46,306 bases of DNA, taken from the NCBI GenBank assembly GCA_015061185.1, contig SUWZ01000024.1, positions 1 through 46,306 of the forward strand. The letters run 5' to 3'. Position 1 is the stretch's first letter; the number at the start of each line of letters is the position of its first letter. The notes below the pieces were generated by a model that saw only the letters and a program-made list of their open reading frames with translations, ran no database searches and was not told where the DNA came from. Below, one piece after another: positions 1-8,624 of the stretch. This DNA is from Bacteroidales bacterium. Lineage in GTDB: Bacteria > Bacteroidota > Bacteroidia > Bacteroidales > Paludibacteraceae. Both the position numbers and the translations under genes were made by a program.

Positions 1-249
1 TTATTACATTGCCTTCCTTTAAAAGTACCAAGCAATATTAATCTTGTACTTCAATCCGTTGAAGCGTTTGCTAGTTTAATAAAAACTCCAATTACTGCTG
101 AAGATAATAAAGAGATTCTAGAAATAGATGATGCTATCAGAAGAGCAAACAACTACATATTCATTCAAGACCGTTATGAGCAAATCTATGATAAATTCAT
201 TAAGTGTAAGTTTGTATTATCCCAAAGACAAGAGAATGATATTTTATAA
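1..249 (+). CDS. 3' end of an unrecognised gene upstream of hsdS (partial)
   Basis: Frame 1 is open from the first base to a TAA at 247-249 and gives an 82-residue C-terminal fragment. It is mostly charged and looks helical, with an acidic middle (EDNKEILEIDD) and a YEQIYDKFIK segment near the end. It does not look like the C-terminus of an HsdM methyltransferase, and I do not recognise the family. It lies on the same strand as hsdS, 26 nt upstream, so it probably belongs to the same restriction-modification operon. Accessory genes are common in such loci. The start lies outside the window. The frame is supported by the absence of stops and by natural-looking composition. Function unknown. 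Confidence 0.6.
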   Translation, partial: LLHCLPLKVPSNINLVLQSVEAFASLIKTPITAEDNKEILEIDDAIRRANNYIFIQDRYEQIYDKFIKCKFVLSQRQENDIL

Positions 250-275
250 TAATATTCTGATAACAAAAGTTTGTT

Positions 276-1553
276 ATGAACATACCACAAGGATATAAGC
301 AGACCGAGTTGGGAATAATACCCGAAGATTGGGAGGTAAAACCATTCTCTCAAATCTTTGATATGTACCCTAACAACACCTACCCTCGCGATTGTATGAA
401 TGACAGTCGCGGAGTCGTTCGCAACATCCATTATGGTGATGTGCTTATTAAATATCCTACGATTGTAGATGCTGAAAAGTGTGCAATCCCATATCTTAAT
501 GAGGATGTAAAAATAAAGCTACAGAAACTTGTTCAATCTGGCGATATTATCATAGCCGATACCGCCGAGGATGAAACCGTGGGCAAGTGTGTGGAGATTA
601 AGAATGTTGGGGATAACAAAATCGTAGCAGGTCTGCATACATTTTTCTGTCGTCCAACCGCCCCATTTGCTGCTGGTTGGTTGGGATACTATATAAACTC
701 AACGAACTACCATAACCAACTTATACCATACATTACAGGCATTAAAGTTTCATCTATATCGAGAACAGCAATACAAGAAACCAAATTACTTGTTCCCCCT
801 ATTGCTGAGCAACGTGCGATTGCGGAGGCGTTGAGTGATGTGGATGGGTTAATTGCGGCAGTGGATAAGAAAATCGCCAAGAAACGACTCCTCAAACAAG
901 GTGCTATGCAGCAACTCCTTACCGGCAAAAAACGCCTCCCCGGCTTCACCGACGAGTGGATAGATAGATCTTTGTCTCAATTAGGTTCTTTTATAAGCGG
1001 TAACGGTTTTCCTATTTATTTTCAGGGTAACAAATCGGGAAAATATCCCTTTTTCAAAGTGTCTGATTTTAATAATAGGGGTAATGAAAGGTGTTTAATG
1101 CACTCCAATAACTATATATCGGAGTCAACTAAAGAAAGATTAAACTGCAATATAGTTCCAGCGAGCTCTGTAATATTTGCAAAGATTGGTGCGGCGATAT
1201 TCTTAGAACGTAAAAGATTATCTACCAAAGAGTGTTGTATTGATAACAATATGATGGCATTTTCTCCAAACGAGTATATTGATGCTAACTATATATGTTT
1301 CTTATTGCAGACCATCTCATTTGGAGAATTGGTTGAAGCTACTGCCTTACCAAGTTTAGGTGCTAAAATATTAGGCAGCATTATATTAAAGGTTCCAAAT
1401 ACACTAAATGAGCAACAAGCAATTGCTACTATATTAAGTGATATGGATAAGGAGATTGCCGACCTTGAAGCCCAGCGCGACAAGTACCGCCTCCTAAAAT
1501 CGGGTATGATGCAAAAACTCCTAACCGGACAAATAAGATTAAAAAGAGAATAA
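276..1553 (+). CDS. hsdS: Type I restriction-modification specificity subunit HsdS
   Basis: HsdS reads the bipartite target sequence for the type I complex and bridges two HsdM subunits and HsdR. At 425 residues it has the usual layout. Target-recognition domain 1 is at about 15-170, conserved helical region 1 at 173-224 (PPIAEQRAIAEAL, then LLKQGAMQQLLTGKKRLPGF), target-recognition domain 2 at about 228-370, and conserved region 2 at 373-425 (NEQQAIATIL, then LLKSGMMQKLLTGQIRL). The two conserved regions are internal copies of each other, as known for the family. The second recognition domain is visibly more AT-rich than the conserved segments, which suggests mosaic origin. No Shine-Dalgarno motif is seen. 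The next gene starts 3 nt after the stop, so the two are co-transcribed. Confidence 0.95.
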   Translation: MNIPQGYKQTELGIIPEDWEVKPFSQIFDMYPNNTYPRDCMNDSRGVVRNIHYGDVLIKYPTIVDAEKCAIPYLNEDVKIKLQKLVQSGDIIIADTAEDETVGKCVEIKNVGDNKIVAGLHTFFCRPTAPFAAGWLGYYINSTNYHNQLIPYITGIKVSSISRTAIQETKLLVPPIAEQRAIAEALSDVDGLIAAVDKKIAKKRLLKQGAMQQLLTGKKRLPGFTDEWIDRSLSQLGSFISGNGFPIYFQGNKSGKYPFFKVSDFNNRGNERCLMHSNNYISESTKERLNCNIVPASSVIFAKIGAAIFLERKRLSTKECCIDNNMMAFSPNEYIDANYICFLLQTISFGELVEATALPSLGAKILGSIILKVPNTLNEQQAIATILSDMDKEIADLEAQRDKYRLLKSGMMQKLLTGQIRLKRE

Positions 1554-1556
1554 GAT

Positions 1557-3167
1557 ATGAAGATACGAGAAGTAAGGCTTAATATATTTAAGCGATTCAC
1601 AGATCTCACAATTAAGGATATCCCGGCATCTGCCAAGTTAGTTATTTTGGTAGGGCCTAATGGTTGTGGAAAGACTTCTATTTTTGAAGCCTTTAATCAT
1701 TGGTATATGTATAAAGGCTGGAGATCCATAGGTGGTACTATGGATTACTATGTTAAAACTGGAGATAATGAAGGGATTAACGCCTCAATATGGTATGATA
1801 ACCGAGTTGACATAAGTGCATACGACGAGACATTAAATGAAAAAGAGAAAATTAAAGGTAAATTCTATTTTCGTACCGCACATAGAAACGAGCCTGATTT
1901 TATTACTCGAAGTTTATCGAAACAAGATAATCCCAAGGATAGAATTAAGTTTGAAACATTAATGGTAACAGATAGTAGCGTTTCTGAGAATTATCAACGA
2001 TTAGTTTCAAATACATTATCAGGAGTTTTTGATATTACTAATAATAGAAAAACAGTAGAAGAACTTAGAGAAAATCTTATTGGCAAAATCAAAAACTCAT
2101 TAAGTAATGTATTCGACGACTTACAATTATCTAATATAGGAGAGCCTTTAGTAAATGGTAGTTTCTACTTCACTAAAGGTCGTTCTGAAAACTTTCATTA
2201 TAAGAATCTTTCTGCTGGAGAAAAGTCTGCATTTGACATCATATTAGATTTGGTTATCAAAAGTGATAGTTTTGATAATACTATATATTGTATTGATGAG
2301 CCTGAAGCACATATGCACACCGCTCTGCAAGCTAAATTACTCGCTGAAATGTATAATCTCGTAAATGATAAGTCGCAACTATGGTTGGCTACTCATTCAA
2401 TTGGTATGTTGCAACAAGCTAAAGAACTTGAAACACAACATCCAGGAAGTGTAGTTTTTCTGGACTTTAGCAATATTGATTTTGACGAAAAAACAACGAT
2501 AACTCCAACTACTATAGATAAAACAATATGGAATAAATTTGTCGAGCTTGCATTTGGTGATTTTGCAAAATTAATTGCTCCTGAAAGAATTGTATTCTGT
2601 GAAGGTGATTCCAAAGGTCGAAAATATAAGGATTTTGATGCTCAAATTTATGGAAAGATATTTTCATCTAAATATCCGACAACATCTTTCGTCTCGATTG
2701 GTTCTTGTGCAGACATAGAGAATCCCGATAATGTCAGTATGCGAATTATTTCAAAAGTGATGCATAACTCCGAAATTGTCAAATTCGTTGATCGAGATGA
2801 TAAGAGTGCAGAAGAAATTGAAGAATGTAATACAAAACAAATAAAAGTGCTAAAGCGCAGACATATTGAAAGTTACATACTTGACGACGAGATTATAACA
2901 AAGTTATGTAATAGTGTTGGTAAACCAGATAAAATAGCAGAGTGCATAGCTGCCAAAACTGCAAAGATTACGGCAAGTACTGCAAGAGGGAATGCTGTTG
3001 ATGATATAAAATCGGCAAGCGGTGAAATTTATGTTGAATTAAAGCGTATTCTTAATTTGACCAAATGTGGTAATACCAAGGATGCATTTTTTAGAGACAC
3101 TTTAACACCGCTAATAACAGAGGAAACATCTGTATATAAAGAATTGGAACAAGAAATATTTAGCTAA
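1557..3167 (+). CDS. AAA/ABC-type ATPase with C-terminal TOPRIM-like domain (OLD-like), inside the type I RM operon
   Basis: This 536-residue protein begins with an SMC/RecF-like ATPase. Walker A GPNGCGKTS is at 33-41, the ABC signature LSAGEKS at 218-224, Walker B IYCIDEPE at 243-250, and the switch histidine of LATHS at 280. A TOPRIM-like domain follows, with FCEG (Glu349) and VDRDD (Asp412, Asp414) in the order expected for metal-binding nucleases of the OLD family. A helical tail completes it. It lies between hsdS and hsdR with gaps of 3 and 2 nt, so it is made with the restriction enzyme. The position matches that of RM-linked accessory effectors such as PrrC, but I see no anticodon-nuclease domain. 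Domain calls are firm. A nuclease role in defence is inference. A DUF4435-type domain is an alternative name for the C-terminal part. Confidence 0.8.
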   Translation: MKIREVRLNIFKRFTDLTIKDIPASAKLVILVGPNGCGKTSIFEAFNHWYMYKGWRSIGGTMDYYVKTGDNEGINASIWYDNRVDISAYDETLNEKEKIKGKFYFRTAHRNEPDFITRSLSKQDNPKDRIKFETLMVTDSSVSENYQRLVSNTLSGVFDITNNRKTVEELRENLIGKIKNSLSNVFDDLQLSNIGEPLVNGSFYFTKGRSENFHYKNLSAGEKSAFDIILDLVIKSDSFDNTIYCIDEPEAHMHTALQAKLLAEMYNLVNDKSQLWLATHSIGMLQQAKELETQHPGSVVFLDFSNIDFDEKTTITPTTIDKTIWNKFVELAFGDFAKLIAPERIVFCEGDSKGRKYKDFDAQIYGKIFSSKYPTTSFVSIGSCADIENPDNVSMRIISKVMHNSEIVKFVDRDDKSAEEIEECNTKQIKVLKRRHIESYILDDEIITKLCNSVGKPDKIAECIAAKTAKITASTARGNAVDDIKSASGEIYVELKRILNLTKCGNTKDAFFRDTLTPLITEETSVYKELEQEIFS

Positions 3168-3169
3168 TT

Positions 3170-6100
3170 ATGGACACAACAATCGGGGCAAAGGAGCGTG
3201 TTACGCAAAATAGATTGATAGGGCTTTTTAGGCGTGTATTGAAGTACAACTATCTCGGCAATTGGGAGAAGCGAGAGGGCAATAGTAATATTGAGGAGGA
3301 GTATCTCTCGGCATACCTCGCTCGTCGTGGTTACACTGACAAGGAGATACGCAGTGCTATTGCCAAACTCAAGCAGGCAGCAGGCTCGCTTGGTGGCGGA
3401 CTCTACAACGCCAACAAGGAGGTTTATACATTATTGCGCTACGGCGTGAATGTGCAGGCGGAGGTGACTGAAAAGAAGAAGATGGTACACCTTATCGACT
3501 GGGCAAACCCTATGGAGAATGATTTTCAGATTGCTGAGGAGGTAACCATACACGGCACAAGCGACCGCCGCCCCGATCTGGTCGTTTATGTCAATGGTAT
3601 TGCCCTCGCGGTAATAGAGCTAAAGCGCAGCACTGTGTCTGCACACGAAGGTATTCGTCAGAATATCCGCAACCAGCAAGATGGTTATATTCCCCGATTT
3701 TTCACAACAATACAGCTCCTCTTTGCGGGTAATGACACCGAGGGTCTGCACTATGGAGTAATCAAGACGCCCGAAAAGTTCTGGCTTCGTTGGAAAGAAC
3801 CATGCGGTGATCCTTGTGCGAAGCCTCATTTCACCGTCGAGGAGTATCCCAATGAGTTGGACCGTAGTGTGTTACAGTTCTTTGAGCCGGCAAGGTTGTT
3901 GGAGTATATTCACGACTTCATAATCTTTGATGGTGGCGTAAAGAAGGCGGCTCGACCTAACCAATATTTTGCCATCAAGGCGGCGCAGCCACGAGTTCGC
4001 AACAAACAAAACGGCATAATCTGGCACTCGCAAGGTTCGGGCAAGTCGCTAACAATGGTGTGGTTAGCACAGTGGATTCGAGAAAACATTGAAGATGCGC
4101 GTGTGGTAATCATTACAGACCGTGACGAATTGGATAAGCAAATAGAAAACGGTTTTAAGGATGCCGGCGAACAGATTAGACGAGCAAGAAGTGGCAGCGA
4201 GTTAATCGGTATGCTCAACACCTCCGAGCCATGGCTGATATGTTCGTTGATACATAAGTTTGGCAACAAGAATGACAACGAAGCCATATTTGTAGGAAGC
4301 AAAAAAGCAACTAAATCACTTGACCTCTACCTCGAAGAGTTGGCAAAAACACTGCCAGCCAACTTTCGGGCAAAAGGAAACATCCATGTCTTCATTGATG
4401 AGTGTCACCGTACACAGGGCGGTATGCTCCACGAGGCGATGAAGCATATAATGGGCAAGGATGTGATGCTGATAGGTTTCACCGGAACGCCACTACTCCA
4501 TACAGACAAAAAGAAATCCATTGAGACATTTGGCTCGTATATCCACAATTACAAGTTCAATGAGGCAGTTGAGGACGGCGTTATCCTTGACCTGCGCTAT
4601 GAAGCTCGCAGTGTGGAGCAGTATCTCGGTAAGCGAGAGAAGATAGATGAATGGTTTGATACCAAGACAAAGGGGTTGAGTTCGGTTGCACGTGCTGCAC
4701 TCAAAGAGCGTTGGGCAAAGATGGAGAAACTGTTTAGCAGTAAGGAGCGCATAGACCGCATTGTGGCAGATATTTGCCAAGACATGAGTACGAAGCGAGC
4801 TTTGACATCAGGATATGGAAATGCGATGCTTGTAGCCGACAGCATCTATCAGGCGTGCCGCTATTGGGAGGTATTCCAATCGACAGAACTCAAAGGACAT
4901 TGCGCTGTTGTTACAAGTTATGATGCAAACACCGCATCAGTGAAAGATGAGTATCAGGGCGATGGCGAGACAGAGGATTTGACGAAGTACGAGATCTACC
5001 AAAAGATGATAGGCGACCAGACCGCCGAGCAGTTTGAAGCGCGGGCAAAGCAAGAGTTTATCGAACATCCGGGAGATATGAAACTTTTGATAGTTGTAGA
5101 TAAGCTTCTGACAGGCTTTGATGCCCCATCGGCAACCTATCTCTATATCGACAAAAAAATGCGCGACCACAACCTTTTCCAAGCCATCTGTCGAGTAAAT
5201 AGAGTGGATAGCGAAGAGAAAGATTATGGCTATATTGTAGATTATCAAGATCTGTTTGGAGCCGTCAAAAGTGCTATCGAAGACTATACAAATGGTGCAT
5301 TTGACGGATATGATGCAGATGACATCAAAGGATTGCTTGCCGATCGCCTTACCGAGGGACGCAAGGCTTTAGAGGAAGCTTTGCAAGCAGTACACTCAAT
5401 GTGTGAAGTGATACATCCGCAAACACGAGAGGGATATTTTTCCTACTTTGTATATGCAGAAACGACACCTGTGGAAGAACAACAAAGAGAGTGCGATGAA
5501 AATGCCAACAAACGCGAAACGTTCTACAAACTTGTAGCTCGGTTGGTGCACAGATACATCGATATTGCCAATGAAATGGAAGCATCAGGCTTTACGGCAG
5601 AAGAAGCGACAGAAATCAAGACGCAGGTAGATCATTACAATGACCTCAAGGATGAGATAAAGCTAAAGAGTGGAGATGCGTTAGATCTGAAATATTATGA
5701 CCCTGCAATGCGTCAGTTGATTGACAACTATGTTCGCGCAGAGGATAGCGAAAAGTTGGTGGATTTGGCAGATGTCTCAATCCTCGACTTTATAGATAAT
5801 GACATCAAAAAGGCTATTGATTCGCTTCCCAAAGCGATTAAGCAAAATGAACGCTCTGTTGCAGAAGTGTTAGCCGCCAATATGCGTAAGATGATTATCA
5901 GCGAACGCCCCAATAATCCTGCATACTTTGATAAAATGTCAGACCTGCTCAATCAACTGCTTCAAGAGCAAAAAGATGGCAAATTACAATACAAGCAACT
6001 AATAGAAAAATTTATTGACAAACTCCAAGAGGCTCGCTCGTCGGTTAAAGCCAAGTATCCTCCTGCAATCGACACCAAAGGTAAGCAGGCACTTTATGAC

Positions 6101-6304
6101 AACCTAAACAAAGATGAAGAGTTGGCTCTTAAAATCCACGATATAATAAAAACAAATGCTCGCGATGGTTTTAGGGATACAGATAGCAGTGGAGTAAGAA
6201 AGATGAAAGCTCTTCGCAGAGCTGTTGAAGGCGTGCTACAAGGTGTAGAACAGAAGAAGATTGATGATATAATGCAACTGATTGTTGCGCAACAAGAGTA
6301 TTAA
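3170..6304 (+). CDS. hsdR: Type I restriction enzyme motor/nuclease subunit HsdR
   Basis: HsdR provides ATP-driven DNA translocation and cleavage in the type I complex. The 1044-residue protein carries an N-terminal PD-(D/E)XK nuclease core (RRPDLVVY with Asp136, then IELK with Glu150 and Lys152). A superfamily 2 helicase motor follows, with Walker A HSQGSGKS at 286-293, the DEAD-like box DECH at 410-413, GFTGTP at 436-441, and a motif VI-like segment (QAICRVNR) near residue 680. A long charged helical C-terminus follows, which normally contacts HsdM/HsdS. Length and motif set are standard for a full, active HsdR. Its stop overlaps the next start as TAATG, which couples translation to the downstream metallopeptidase. 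The gene looks more GC-rich than the neighbouring ATPase gene. Confidence 0.96.
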   Translation: MDTTIGAKERVTQNRLIGLFRRVLKYNYLGNWEKREGNSNIEEEYLSAYLARRGYTDKEIRSAIAKLKQAAGSLGGGLYNANKEVYTLLRYGVNVQAEVTEKKKMVHLIDWANPMENDFQIAEEVTIHGTSDRRPDLVVYVNGIALAVIELKRSTVSAHEGIRQNIRNQQDGYIPRFFTTIQLLFAGNDTEGLHYGVIKTPEKFWLRWKEPCGDPCAKPHFTVEEYPNELDRSVLQFFEPARLLEYIHDFIIFDGGVKKAARPNQYFAIKAAQPRVRNKQNGIIWHSQGSGKSLTMVWLAQWIRENIEDARVVIITDRDELDKQIENGFKDAGEQIRRARSGSELIGMLNTSEPWLICSLIHKFGNKNDNEAIFVGSKKATKSLDLYLEELAKTLPANFRAKGNIHVFIDECHRTQGGMLHEAMKHIMGKDVMLIGFTGTPLLHTDKKKSIETFGSYIHNYKFNEAVEDGVILDLRYEARSVEQYLGKREKIDEWFDTKTKGLSSVARAALKERWAKMEKLFSSKERIDRIVADICQDMSTKRALTSGYGNAMLVADSIYQACRYWEVFQSTELKGHCAVVTSYDANTASVKDEYQGDGETEDLTKYEIYQKMIGDQTAEQFEARAKQEFIEHPGDMKLLIVVDKLLTGFDAPSATYLYIDKKMRDHNLFQAICRVNRVDSEEKDYGYIVDYQDLFGAVKSAIEDYTNGAFDGYDADDIKGLLADRLTEGRKALEEALQAVHSMCEVIHPQTREGYFSYFVYAETTPVEEQQRECDENANKRETFYKLVARLVHRYIDIANEMEASGFTAEEATEIKTQVDHYNDLKDEIKLKSGDALDLKYYDPAMRQLIDNYVRAEDSEKLVDLADVSILDFIDNDIKKAIDSLPKAIKQNERSVAEVLAANMRKMIISERPNNPAYFDKMSDLLNQLLQEQKDGKLQYKQLIEKFIDKLQEARSSVKAKYPPAIDTKGKQALYDNLNKDEELALKIHDIIKTNARDGFRDTDSSGVRKMKALRRAVEGVLQGVEQKKIDDIMQLIVAQQEY

Positions 6305-6999
6305 TGACAATTATTAGCGTTTCCAACATATCTATTGAGGTGGAATGGAAAGATATTAAGAACATACATCTTACTATTTATCCACCAGACGCACGTATTC
6401 ATGTTTCAGCCCCTAAGCAAATGACCGAAGAGGCTATAAGATTATTTATAATAACCAAGCTACCATGGATTAGACAACGAGTATCACAAATACTTGAACA
6501 GAATCGTCAAACACCGCGAGAATATGTATCGGGAGAAAATCATTACTTTAAAGGACTGCGATTTCGCTTAAAAATTATATACCACAACGCTCCCGCCAAA
6601 GTGGAAGTGCAAGCAAATGAATACATAAAATTGTTTATTCGTGAAGGTGCAACAAAAGAGCGTCGTGCCGAAGTCTTGAAAGAATGGTATCGAGCAGAAT
6701 TTAAAACATTATTACCATCCCTGATTTTAAAATGGGAAGAAATTCTTGGAGTAAAAGCCAATAAATGGGAAATCAAACAAATGAAGACTTTATGGGGCAG
6801 TTGTAACCATCGAACTCGTAATATCATTTTCAATTTAGAGTTGATAAAAAAACCTCTGCACTGTATTGAATATATTGTTGTTCACGAACTTCTGCATATA
6901 AAAGTACGCCTACATAACGAAGAATATACTGCTCTACTAAATAGATACTTCCCTAATTGGAAACAACTAAAAGACGAATTGAATGAATTTATTGTCTAA
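6304..6999 (+). CDS. YgjP-like (DUF45) zinc metallopeptidase, M48-like, coupled to hsdR
   Basis: This 231-residue protein has the YgjP/DUF45 hallmarks. WGSC is at 164-167, the zinc-binding HELLH at 194-198, and a further His (H204) sits in RLHNEEY. The N-terminal half is the small beta-rich domain typical of the family. It lacks a signal peptide and is probably cytoplasmic. Its ATG shares one base with the hsdR stop (TAATG at 6302-6306), which implies coupled translation and a stable link with the type I system. Such peptidases are often found beside hsdR, but their substrate is not known. Regulated turnover of HsdR or of a phage protein is speculation. It is the last gene of the operon. No clear terminator hairpin is visible in the 66 nt that follow. 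Confidence 0.85.
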   Translation: MTIISVSNISIEVEWKDIKNIHLTIYPPDARIHVSAPKQMTEEAIRLFIITKLPWIRQRVSQILEQNRQTPREYVSGENHYFKGLRFRLKIIYHNAPAKVEVQANEYIKLFIREGATKERRAEVLKEWYRAEFKTLLPSLILKWEEILGVKANKWEIKQMKTLWGSCNHRTRNIIFNLELIKKPLHCIEYIVVHELLHIKVRLHNEEYTALLNRYFPNWKQLKDELNEFIV

Positions 7000-7065
7000 T
7001 CACTACCCGCAAAATCAAGAATGGACACTCCCCTCCAACAACCAAACAATCCCCAAGAGAGTATC

Positions 7066-8547
7066 CTACTTCAAAACAGTAAACTCTTTCTTGTAATTCT
7101 CTTTGGCTTTTACTTTTACCTCTCCTTTCTCTTCTGAAATGAAAAGTTCAACTCCGCTAATCCAATTTGGGAACAAGATTTTCAGACAAAGGGTTCCATT
7201 ATTTATTCCATAGGATGACGATACAACAAAACGTCTCGAAATACCGGAAAATCTACCTAACGCATTAATGCTATAGGGCGGACATACATGGGTTGTATCA
7301 CTCCCCCACTTCCCATTTGATGCATGCAATATCATCTGCTCTCCCGTGGTAGTCTCAATCTCAATTTTCAACTGAGCTCCACAACTTGTCAGACGAATAC
7401 TTTTCCAACCTAAAGAATTTTGATTCAAGAAAATATCCTTATCCAATAGTTTCATATATTTGGCACGCAACGATTTTCCCCCTGCAACAGGAAGTGAATA
7501 GCAAGAACTTCGCAACTTTTGATAGGCACTCCCCTCTTGCAATGGTTTATCAGAAACTTTTCTTAATAACCAATCATTTAGTATTTGTCTTTCAAGAATG
7601 CCATTACCTCTATTACATTGTGTAATGGCAATAACCATATCCTCTTTAGGAGCAACAATAATATACTGCCCCAAAGCTCCATCGGCACGAAAAGCACCTT
7701 CTATATCATCATGTTTCCAAATTTGATACCCATAAAGTCGAGATTTATCAGCATGTTGTTGAACAGACATCATCTCTCTAACCCAACTCGACGATAAAAG
7801 TTGCTCCCCATTCCAGCTTCCACAATTAAGAAGAAATTGTCCAAACTTTGCCATTGATAAAGTACTCATTCTCAACCCCCAACCACCAACATAATACCCT
7901 TCGGGACTCATTTCCCACTCTGCATCATCAATACCTATTTTAGAAAAAATTCGCTTATTAAGATAATCAAGAACAGTTTCGCCTGTAACCTTCTGAACAA
8001 TAACAGAGAGAAGGTAAGAAACCATAGAATCATATTTAAAGTGAGAACCCGGATGATTGACCGTCTTATTCAAGAGCGATTGCACCCAATCAGACTGAAT
8101 ATTACGCAAATTCCAATCCGGCTCAAAACCGGAAGACATAGTCAATAAATCCCTAATAGTCATATCTGCCCATCCATCAGAAATTGTATCACGATAAAAT
8201 TCTGGAAAAAACAACATTACTCTATCTGAAATCCTCAACCTATTATCATCAACAGCCAACCCCACTGCGGTAGCGACAAAAGTTTTAGAAACAGAATAAA
8301 GCGTATGGGAAAACTCTCGTTTAAAAGGCTCAGGGAATAGTTCTGCCACAATTTTACCATGTCTCATTACTACAATACCATGAATTTCGCCATGACTAAT
8401 ATTCATAAGGCTATCGAAACAAAATTGTATATTTTCAGACTTAAGTCCTTGAGATTCAGGAGAAGAATAGTATTGTGCAACTATATTAAAAGGGATAAAA
8501 AATGAAATTGAAAAGAGAAAGCGGAATAAGAATTGAAACAATTTCAT
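7066..8547 (-). CDS. Secreted serine hydrolase, beta-lactamase/class C family
   Basis: The 493-residue protein starts with a signal peptide (charged start, hydrophobic 4-24, likely cut near AQ). It has a penicillin-binding-protein-like fold: SxxK as SVSK with nucleophile Ser85 and Lys88, followed by a second motif Y172-D-S174 in place of the usual Y-x-N. About 130 C-terminal residues after the catalytic domain look beta-rich. The family covers class C beta-lactamases, D-amino-acid peptidases and esterases, so the exact substrate cannot be told, and I would not call it an antibiotic resistance enzyme. It lies downstream of the ribosomal operon terminator on the same strand. I find no good promoter in the short gap, so expression may depend on read-through. 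It converges with the restriction operon. Confidence 0.85.
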   Translation of the reverse strand: MKLFQFLFRFLFSISFFIPFNIVAQYYSSPESQGLKSENIQFCFDSLMNISHGEIHGIVVMRHGKIVAELFPEPFKREFSHTLYSVSKTFVATAVGLAVDDNRLRISDRVMLFFPEFYRDTISDGWADMTIRDLLTMSSGFEPDWNLRNIQSDWVQSLLNKTVNHPGSHFKYDSMVSYLLSVIVQKVTGETVLDYLNKRIFSKIGIDDAEWEMSPEGYYVGGWGLRMSTLSMAKFGQFLLNCGSWNGEQLLSSSWVREMMSVQQHADKSRLYGYQIWKHDDIEGAFRADGALGQYIIVAPKEDMVIAITQCNRGNGILERQILNDWLLRKVSDKPLQEGSAYQKLRSSCYSLPVAGGKSLRAKYMKLLDKDIFLNQNSLGWKSIRLTSCGAQLKIEIETTTGEQMILHASNGKWGSDTTHVCPPYSINALGRFSGISRRFVVSSSYGINNGTLCLKILFPNWISGVELFISEEKGEVKVKAKENYKKEFTVLK

Positions 8548-8574
8548 GGTAAAAAGAGGAAGAAAAGAAAATAT

Positions 8575-8607
8575 ATAAAAAAAGCCGATTCAAAGGTGAA
8601 TCGGCTC
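8575..8607 (-). terminator. Intrinsic terminator after rplQ
   Basis: A perfect 9-bp stem (AGCCGATTC at 8583-8591 pairing with GAATCGGCT at 8598-8606) with a 6-nt loop is followed on the - strand by a run of T. It lies 18 nt after the rplQ stop and is the natural end of the ribosomal superoperon. Confidence 0.9.
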
Positions 8608-8624
8608 TTTCTTTAATTTTAGAA

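Noticed and set aside
1557-3167. PrrC/RloC-type anticodon nuclease within the restriction operon
   Set aside because: The C-terminal part shows TOPRIM-like Glu and DxD residues rather than the Arg/Glu/His pattern of anticodon nucleases.
7066-8547. Antibiotic-resistance beta-lactamase
   Set aside because: The SxxK and Y-D-S motifs only place it in the broad serine hydrolase superfamily. The extra C-terminal domain is unlike AmpC.
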